DNA of 64,000 bases. It comes from Silanimonas sp. (GTDB lineage: Bacteria; Pseudomonadota; Gammaproteobacteria; Xanthomonadales; Xanthomonadaceae). Location of the stretch: the NCBI RefSeq assembly GCF_027531545.1, contig NZ_JAPZSC010000002.1:176968-240967 (forward strand), read 5' to 3'. Under the pieces are notes generated by a model. It saw only the letters and a program-made list of their open reading frames with translations, was not told the DNA's origin and made no database searches. The position numbers and the translations under genes were made by a program. This document shows positions 58,689 through 64,000 of this stretch, piece by piece. Numbering within the stretch: position 1 is the first letter of the stretch; every line of letters begins with the position of its first letter.

Positions 58689-58739
58689 GTCAGCGCTCCG
58701 GGCGTTGAAAGGGTGGCCTAGGCTACCCAGTTCCCAGTC

Positions 58740-58757
58740 TGTCAAACAACGTCAAAC
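58740..58757 (-). repeat. direct repeat upstream of the lectin-DUF1800 gene
   Basis: GTCAAAC occurs at 58741-58747 and 58751-58757 on the plus strand, ten bases apart (one helical turn). On the minus strand this gives two TTTGAC copies, the downstream one forming a TTGACA box (58745-58740) about 50 bases before the start codon. It could be a -35 or a two-site operator; no good -10 was found. Confidence 0.35.
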
Positions 58758-58821
58758 GGCCGCCTGTGCGGTGCTTTGGAGGCGGTGGTCACAGTTCCCC
58801 TGCGTCGTCTTCCGGAGCACC

Positions 58822-60279
58822 TCATGCCTTTCCGCGATTCCGCGTGAAGCCGGTGCCGTTCAACTGGGCATTGGTGCTGGCCAGCATGGGCAGGTAGTCG
58901 GCACCGGCGCCGAAGTTGGGCAGGTTGGGGAAGATCTCGAGGGCATCGCCGTAGCCGAGGCCCATCCAGCGGGCGAAGGTGGCGCCCAACTGTTCGATCG
59001 AGGTGGTAGGCACCATGCGTCCGCGGCCCGCGTCACGCGGGCTGCCCAGCGCGTACTCGTTCATCGTGCCGTAGAAGCGCCCGCCGACGACATCGCCGCC
59101 CAGCACCCAGCTGTGGCCGCCCCAGCCGTGGTCGGTGCCGTCGCCGTTGTTGTTGAGGGTGCGGCCGAAATCGCTCATCGTGAAGCTGGTGACCGATGCG
59201 GAGATGCCGAGTTCCACGGTAGCCTGGTGGAATGCGCCGAGGGCCTGCGAGACCGTACCGAGCAGGGTCTGGTGATCTTCCAGCATACGGTCGTGGGTGT
59301 CCCAGCCGCCGAAGCCGACGAAGAACACCTGCCGCGTCTGGCCGAGTGTGCGCCGGGCGCCGATCACCCGAGCCACCGTGCGCAGTTGCTGCGCGAGGGT
59401 GCTCGATGGGAAGGGCGTGGTGATCGTCACGCCGTCGATGGCGGCGTTGACCGACTCGGAGAAATCGCGTGCCGTGCGCGTGGCCTCGGCCGCCGCACGA
59501 ACCATCACCGGACTCTCTCGCTTGCCCAGATCGAGCAGGGCATTGAAGGCGCCGCGGCGGGTGTCCCAACGCGCGTTGCCGGTGCTGCGCAACGACGCAT
59601 CAAGCCGTGTCGCGCCGGTCGCCCCTAGGGTGTAGAGCCCGCCCGATGCGCCGTTCTGCCAGGCATTGTTTCCCGACAGAGTGAGCGACAGCGGCAGGCG
59701 ACCGGACCCGGCCGGGATGCCGAGGCGCTCGGTAAGGCGGTCGGCAAGGCGTCCGCCCCAGCCGGGGGCCGCCGCGACTTCGCTACCGAGGCTCATGGCA
59801 TGGGCCTGCTGGTCGATGTGCGAGAAAAGCTCGGGCGGCAACGGCACGCTCTGCTGCTGCACGTCGGCGGCGCTGGTCGGCACGATCAGGGGGCCGACAT
59901 TCGCCAGCAGTGCCGCCTTGCCCTGCTGGAACAGCGCGGCCATCTCGGGCATGGCCGGATGCAGGCCCCAATCCGCGCCGGCGCTGCCGGCCGAGGGTGT
60001 GATCGGCAACAGGGTCTCGCGGGCGATGGCGAGGTTCGGCCGCGCCGCGGCATAGCTGGCGTAGTCGCTCGTGTTGCGCGGCACCACCATGTTGTAGCTG
60101 TCGTTGCCGCCCAGAAGGAACAGGCAGACGAGGGCGCGATAGTCGTCGGCGCGGCTCGCCGCCTGCACCATCTGCAGGCGCCCGAGCATGGCCATGCCGC
60201 AGGCGCTGCCGAGCGCGATGCGGGTCGCGTCGACCATCAGTCGGCGGCGGGCGGGGTCCTCGGGGCGTGACATGCGCAT
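58822..60279 (-). CDS. DUF1501 protein B (Tat-exported)
   Basis: A 485-residue paralogue of the DUF1501 protein at 55008. The Tat motif is ARRRLMVD (residues 10-17), followed by a hydrophobic stretch to about 40. The same blocks are present: LGGNDSYNMVVP, GFGGWDTHD and SDFGRTLNNNGDGTDHGWGGH. The two are alike along their whole length, pointing to a duplication. ATG 60279 is chosen because GAGG lies six bases before it, the same spacing as in the other pair; ATG 60273 is the alternative. It starts three bases after the esterase-DUF1800 stop. Confidence 0.85.
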   Translation of the reverse strand: MRMSRPEDPARRRLMVDATRIALGSACGMAMLGRLQMVQAASRADDYRALVCLFLLGGNDSYNMVVPRNTSDYASYAAARPNLAIARETLLPITPSAGSAGADWGLHPAMPEMAALFQQGKAALLANVGPLIVPTSAADVQQQSVPLPPELFSHIDQQAHAMSLGSEVAAAPGWGGRLADRLTERLGIPAGSGRLPLSLTLSGNNAWQNGASGGLYTLGATGATRLDASLRSTGNARWDTRRGAFNALLDLGKRESPVMVRAAAEATRTARDFSESVNAAIDGVTITTPFPSSTLAQQLRTVARVIGARRTLGQTRQVFFVGFGGWDTHDRMLEDHQTLLGTVSQALGAFHQATVELGISASVTSFTMSDFGRTLNNNGDGTDHGWGGHSWVLGGDVVGGRFYGTMNEYALGSPRDAGRGRMVPTTSIEQLGATFARWMGLGYGDALEIFPNLPNFGAGADYLPMLASTNAQLNGTGFTRNRGKA

Positions 60280-60282
60280 GCA

Positions 60283-62901
60283 TCACCTCTGGATGGCGAA
60301 CTGCGGGGAGGAAAGGATGAGAAAAAGCGCGTCTTCGGCGCGCTGGCGGCCGCCGTCACCCGTGGGCATGGTGCGCAACGCGTCGATCAGCACGGTCCGC
60401 ATGGCGGGGCTCATCGTCCCGCCCATCAGCAGCAGGTTCAGCCGGTCGACAAACGCGGCCGGATCGGCCACGGCAAGGGCTTTTTCGGTGCTCAGGTTGA
60501 GGCCATGGCTGCCCAGCGTGGCAAGCGGGCCGCCGAGCATCCGGCTGATGCCCGGCGCGTCCCGGTCGGCGTTGAAGGTGGCGTTGTGCAACTGGTTGAC
60601 CATGTTGAGCGCCGTGTTGTCATTGAGGATCTGGAACTCCGGCGAGAACAGGCCGAGGTCGCGAATCTCGCCGGGACGCCGGTAGTTCGGCCGGTAGAAA
60701 TTGAAGACCGAGGGCGCCGAAAGGGGCGCCTGGGCCAGCAGGCCGTCGGTGTTGAAGAAGCGGAAGATGCCTTCGACGCGGCCGGCACCGTTCGCCACGG
60801 CCACGCCGGGCGAGGCGAAGGCCCGCCACAACGCGGTGAAGCGCAGCAGGGGCTCGCGCAACTTGCCGTAGTTCGGCCCGGCCGCCACCGCTGGGTCGCG
60901 TGCTTCCACGTCGAGAAGAACGGCGCGCACCACCGCCGCGAGATCACCGCGCTTGCCTTGCCCGTTGTCGGCGAATACGGCGGCGACCCGGCCGACATAG
61001 GCCGGCGACGGGTTGCTGGTCACCAGCCGCTGGATCAGGTGCCGCGCCAGGAAGGGCCCGACGTTCGGGTGGTTGGCCAGGTTGTCGATGGCGCTGTCAA
61101 GGTCGGCCGTCGCGGTGCGGCCCGAGGCCAGCACCTGCCCGCGCAGCAGGGTCTTGCTGCCGGTGTCGTGGAAGGCTTCCATCGGTCGCATGGCGTCGAT
61201 GTAGCCCGGGATGCCGGCGTTGTTGCTGTTGAATTTCCAACGCGTGGCATTGGCGAAGTTCCAGCCGGTGAAGACCCGCGCGAACGCCGTGATCTCGTCG
61301 TTGCCATAGGTGGGTCGTGGCGCGCCGAGGGCGTCCGTTTTCACCGTGCCATCGGGGTTCAGTTCCGAGAGACCGATCGAGAAGAGCTGCATGACCTCGC
61401 GGGCGAAGTTCTCGTCGGGTTCGGTGTTCTTGGCAGGGTCGGCCTTCTCGTTCTGCAGCATGCCGAGATAGCGCCCCATCGCGGGGTGCAGGCTCACATC
61501 ACGGAGCAGCGTGCGGAAGTCGCCGAAGGCGTTGACCACCAGCGTGTCGTAGAAATCGGCCGGTGCGTACTGGGTGTAGTTCACGTCGGCATTGAGATCG
61601 GAGACCACGAAGAACTGGCTCAATGCGAAGGCCACGCGCTGGCGCAACTGGTCGGGCGCGGTGATCGCGGTGCGCCACCAGACATCGCGCCGGGCGTAGC
61701 GGCAGAGGGTCGAGAGCACGCAGGAGGATTCCGGCGTCGGCCCGAGGTTGTACAGGGGAAGCAGGGCCTTGTAATGCGCGTCCAGGGCATCGAGATGCAG
61801 GGTGGCCGGTGTAGCGATCTGTTCATCGATCCACGCGCTCGTGCCGATCGACGCTACCCGTTCGATGTCCGACCAGCGTGCGCCAAAACTCGCCTGCGTC
61901 AGCAGACGCGACGCGTCGGCTTGTGTCGTCGTGGTGGTGGGTGCGGTCACCAGTGCCTCGGCGAAGAAAGTCCAGTAGTCGTCGCCCAAAGCCGTCATCA
62001 GATCGGACATCTCGTGCTCGACACCGGGCACCTCCCGGTAGGTGTGGGCGATGCCGAGGCTGTTGAGAAGGGCATGGAACTCGCGGTTCGCCGGTAGAGT
62101 GAAGTCGGCATCGCCCAGCATTTGGCGAATCGGCAGCGGGTTCGGCAGGGCTGTGGCGGCCTTGCTGGCAATCGTGCGCGGGCTGTCGGCGAGGAAAGCC
62201 GCCGGGCTACCGCCCCAGATCTGGTCCAGCAGGCGCTGGCGGAGCTCCAGCGGCTGCAGCCCCGGCCCCGGGGCGAGGAAGTCGGCCTGCAATGGGCCTC
62301 CACCGAGGATCGACACCGCACCGAAGCGTTGCGGGTGCATGAGGCCGAGACGTGCGGCCCCGTAGCCCCCCATGCTGAAGCCCTCGATGATGCGGCCGCG
62401 GCGGTCAGCGAGGGTGCGCAGGTGGCCATCGACCTCCGGAAGCAGGTCGTTGACGATCATCGATGCCACAGGCTGGCGTCCGCCAACCGCGTTGGTGTAC
62501 ATGCCGCAAGGCAGGCCGTTCGGGAAGACTAGGATCAACGGTGGGATGCGGCCGCGCGCGATCGCATCCTTGAAGGCGGCCGACAGGGGGGCGATGGCCG
62601 ACTGGGGGTTGGGGCCGCAACCGTGCAGCCAGTAAAGCACCGGGAAACGTCGCTGCGGCTCGGCGGCATAGGCGTCGGGCAGGTAGACGTGGTAGCTGAC
62701 CGGGCCGCCCACGGCCGCGCTCTGGAAAATCCGCTGCGTGACGCCGGGCGCTGACACCGGCGGCGTAACCCATGCGGGGGGCTCGGCGGTCGTCGCCAAC
62801 GATGCGGCGAGGGGCATCAGCCAGGCCAGGCCGGCCAGCACGGCCATGCCCCAGCGGAATCTGCGATGGCGACCAGGTTCGGTGGGCGGGAGCGAGCGCA
62901 T
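60283..62901 (-). CDS. serine esterase - DUF1800 fusion protein
   Basis: An 872-residue secreted protein. A signal peptide or anchor occupies about 16-37. Residues about 55-320 are an alpha/beta-hydrolase of the esterase D type: LYWLHGCGPN (oxyanion region), the nucleophile elbow GFSMGG with Ser176, a probable Asp in GDADF (264 or 266) and His296 in PGVEHEM. A Thr-rich linker at 321-327 leads into DUF1800 (about 328-872) with LRQRVAFALSQFF, NFAREVMQLFSIGL and SVFNFYRPNYRRPGEI. Start ATG 62901 gives the leader. The combination is unlike a normal esterase gene. Confidence 0.85.
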   Translation of the reverse strand: MRSLPPTEPGRHRRFRWGMAVLAGLAWLMPLAASLATTAEPPAWVTPPVSAPGVTQRIFQSAAVGGPVSYHVYLPDAYAAEPQRRFPVLYWLHGCGPNPQSAIAPLSAAFKDAIARGRIPPLILVFPNGLPCGMYTNAVGGRQPVASMIVNDLLPEVDGHLRTLADRRGRIIEGFSMGGYGAARLGLMHPQRFGAVSILGGGPLQADFLAPGPGLQPLELRQRLLDQIWGGSPAAFLADSPRTIASKAATALPNPLPIRQMLGDADFTLPANREFHALLNSLGIAHTYREVPGVEHEMSDLMTALGDDYWTFFAEALVTAPTTTTTQADASRLLTQASFGARWSDIERVASIGTSAWIDEQIATPATLHLDALDAHYKALLPLYNLGPTPESSCVLSTLCRYARRDVWWRTAITAPDQLRQRVAFALSQFFVVSDLNADVNYTQYAPADFYDTLVVNAFGDFRTLLRDVSLHPAMGRYLGMLQNEKADPAKNTEPDENFAREVMQLFSIGLSELNPDGTVKTDALGAPRPTYGNDEITAFARVFTGWNFANATRWKFNSNNAGIPGYIDAMRPMEAFHDTGSKTLLRGQVLASGRTATADLDSAIDNLANHPNVGPFLARHLIQRLVTSNPSPAYVGRVAAVFADNGQGKRGDLAAVVRAVLLDVEARDPAVAAGPNYGKLREPLLRFTALWRAFASPGVAVANGAGRVEGIFRFFNTDGLLAQAPLSAPSVFNFYRPNYRRPGEIRDLGLFSPEFQILNDNTALNMVNQLHNATFNADRDAPGISRMLGGPLATLGSHGLNLSTEKALAVADPAAFVDRLNLLLMGGTMSPAMRTVLIDALRTMPTGDGGRQRAEDALFLILSSPQFAIQR

Positions 62902-63139
62902 GGGGTGCCTGCGGGCTGGGGTGGGGAGGGGCTCTCTCCGAAAACGCAGCACAGCGGACACGGTTGACGCCCCGGCATCCGGTCGTAAACCGCCGGGAAG
63001 CGGCGGGCGACTTGAGTGCGAGCCGGTTGGGGGCGCGGCACGGTGGCTTACGGGTTGATGGCCGACGCTTTCCGCTTGCGTCACCCGGGGCCGACCTGTC
63101 ACGCTGCGCGGCGAGCGCCTTGCCAGAATTCCGTACCGC

Positions 63140-63886
63140 GTGCAGCCCGCGCCCGTGTCCACCCAGCATGCCCCGCAGATCCTCGAGAGGATGGCAGGGC
63201 TTACGTCGATCCGGGACTCCAACCTGCTCGACGTGAGCATGCTGCGCACCTTGTTCCAGTTGCTGGGTCCCCGTCGCGTGGGCCTTTTCCGGCTTGAGAG
63301 CAAACTCTGTCGTGAAGGCGCCCTCTGGGCCCAGGACTCGGGTTCGGGTGTGGTGGTGCAGGTGGGTGAAGTGCCCGCGCCCCTGTTGGCGCGTGCCCGG
63401 ATGGCCAATGGTGCGCGCCTGCGCTGGATGGAGCCTGACGCCGGCGTCAGCAGCCATGTGGCCTTGTTCCCGATCGCCGAGGTGCGCAGCCTCACGACCT
63501 ATCTCGTCGTCTACCACTCCGACGCCTCGGTGCTCGACGACTCGCGCCTGATCGACGCCTTCCTGCAGTTCTACGGCAACTACTGCAGCCTGCTCGACTA
63601 CAGCCAGCGCGATCAGTTGACCGGCCTGCTGAACCGCAAGACCTTCGACGAGAAGGTCTTCAAGCTTGTCACCGACGATCCCCACATGCGCATCGTGCAG
63701 GAGTTCGACGGCGGCCAGGAGCGCCGTACGGTGCACGCCGAGCACTGGTTGGGCATGGTCGACCTCGACCATTTCAAGCGCATCAACGACAATTTCGGCC
63801 ATCTCTATGGTGACGAAGTGCTGTTGCTGACCGCGCAGGTGATGCAGCGCTGCTTCCGCGGGGGCTGTCTGAATTTTTGTGTGTGA
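63140..63886 (+). pseudogene. GGDEF-family (diguanylate cyclase-like) gene truncated by an IS256 insertion
   Basis: The reading frame encodes an N-terminal sensor-like region (about residues 1-155) and then the start of a GGDEF domain: RDQLTGLLNRKTFDEK followed by MVDLDHFKRINDNFGHLYGDEVLLLTAQVMQRCF. The GGDEF active-site loop should follow within about 20 residues, but the frame breaks at 63863 into unrelated sequence and stops at 63886. The GTG at 63140 is the best upstream start; ATG 63191 is an alternative. The 238-base gap to the divergent esterase gene holds its promoter. The product cannot be an active cyclase in this form. Confidence 0.8.
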
Positions 63887-64000
63887 GGCGGTTTTTGAAT
63901 CTGCCTTCGTGCTGCTCAGCGCGGCGCGAGGGTGAAGCGGTCTTCGTACAGTATCGCGAACTGGTTCATTGCTGATTTCCATTCCTTGCTTGCGCGCTTC
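63863..64000. mobile_element. IS256-family insertion sequence, one end only (runs off the window)
   Basis: From about 63863 the sequence changes from coding GGDEF to an AT-richer end, GGCTGTCTGAATTTTTGTGT, resembling the terminal inverted repeat of IS256-family elements. Within about 50 bases lies the 3' end of a transposase reading into the window from the right. The exact left border and the target-site duplication cannot be fixed without the other end. Confidence 0.75.
63916..64000 (-). CDS. IS256-family transposase, C-terminal 27 residues
   Basis: Translating the minus strand from the window edge gives KRASKEWKSAMNQFAILYED followed by RFTLAPR and a stop. The W-K-x-A-x-NQFAILYEDRF pattern is the usual C-terminal end of IS256/Mutator-type DDE transposases. 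The start and catalytic residues lie beyond the window, so intactness cannot be judged. Confidence 0.75.
   Translation of the reverse strand, partial: KRASKEWKSAMNQFAILYEDRFTLAPR

Overview
This 64 kb high-GC chromosomal window comes from a gammaproteobacterium, most likely of the order Xanthomonadales (Lysobacteraceae or Rhodanobacteraceae type). The assignment rests on gene order (ispF-truD-Smr-surE-pcm-nlpD; hfq-hflX-hflK-hflC-purA; thrS-infC-rpmI-rplT-pheST-ihfA-merR), a fimT-pilV-pilW-pilX-pilY1-pilE minor pilin operon and an imuA-imuB-dnaE2 mutasome cassette. It is inferred from layout and protein character, not from a database search. The window is almost fully coding, with about 58 genes, three tRNAs and no rRNA.

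Layout. 1-4438: end of ispF, truD, a divergent Smr-domain gene, surE, pcm, nlpD. 4457-9590: yhbY with a Mth938-like gene, then rlmE-ftsH, a small membrane protein, a LURP-one-like gene and folP. 9603-17834: an unknown membrane-anchored protein beside an AlkB-type hydroxylase, then miaA, hfq, hflX, hflKC and purA. 17927-21277: a giant two-component propeller histidine kinase without an adjacent regulator. 21304-25140: two short unknown proteins and gcvP under a tandem glycine riboswitch. 25273-32099: imuA-imuB-dnaE2 and ppnN. 32306-40257: type IV pilus assembly genes, tRNA-Asn and a second fimT-like gene. 40425-50500: uvrB, tRNA-Val, the thrS to ihfA/merR translation cluster and tRNA-Pro. 50529-54937: a chemoreceptor, an acyl-CoA dehydrogenase and a LEA-type lipoprotein. 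55008-62901: two tandem DUF1800-DUF1501 gene pairs. 63140-64000: a diguanylate-cyclase-like gene cut by an IS256-family element that runs off the window.

How the parts connect. Most of the window is housekeeping: translation and tRNA/rRNA modification, membrane quality control (FtsH with HflK/HflC), Hfq, folate, purine and glycine metabolism, and DNA repair (UvrB and the ImuA/ImuB/DnaE2 error-prone polymerase set). The pilus operon, the chemoreceptor and the broken c-di-GMP gene concern surface behaviour. The least understood part is 55-63 kb. Two secreted-protein pairs share a DUF1800+DUF1501 core but carry different N-terminal modules, a ricin-type lectin in one and a serine esterase in the other. 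They look like an exported, modular, carbohydrate- or ester-directed system of unknown role and are the best candidate here for an undescribed system.
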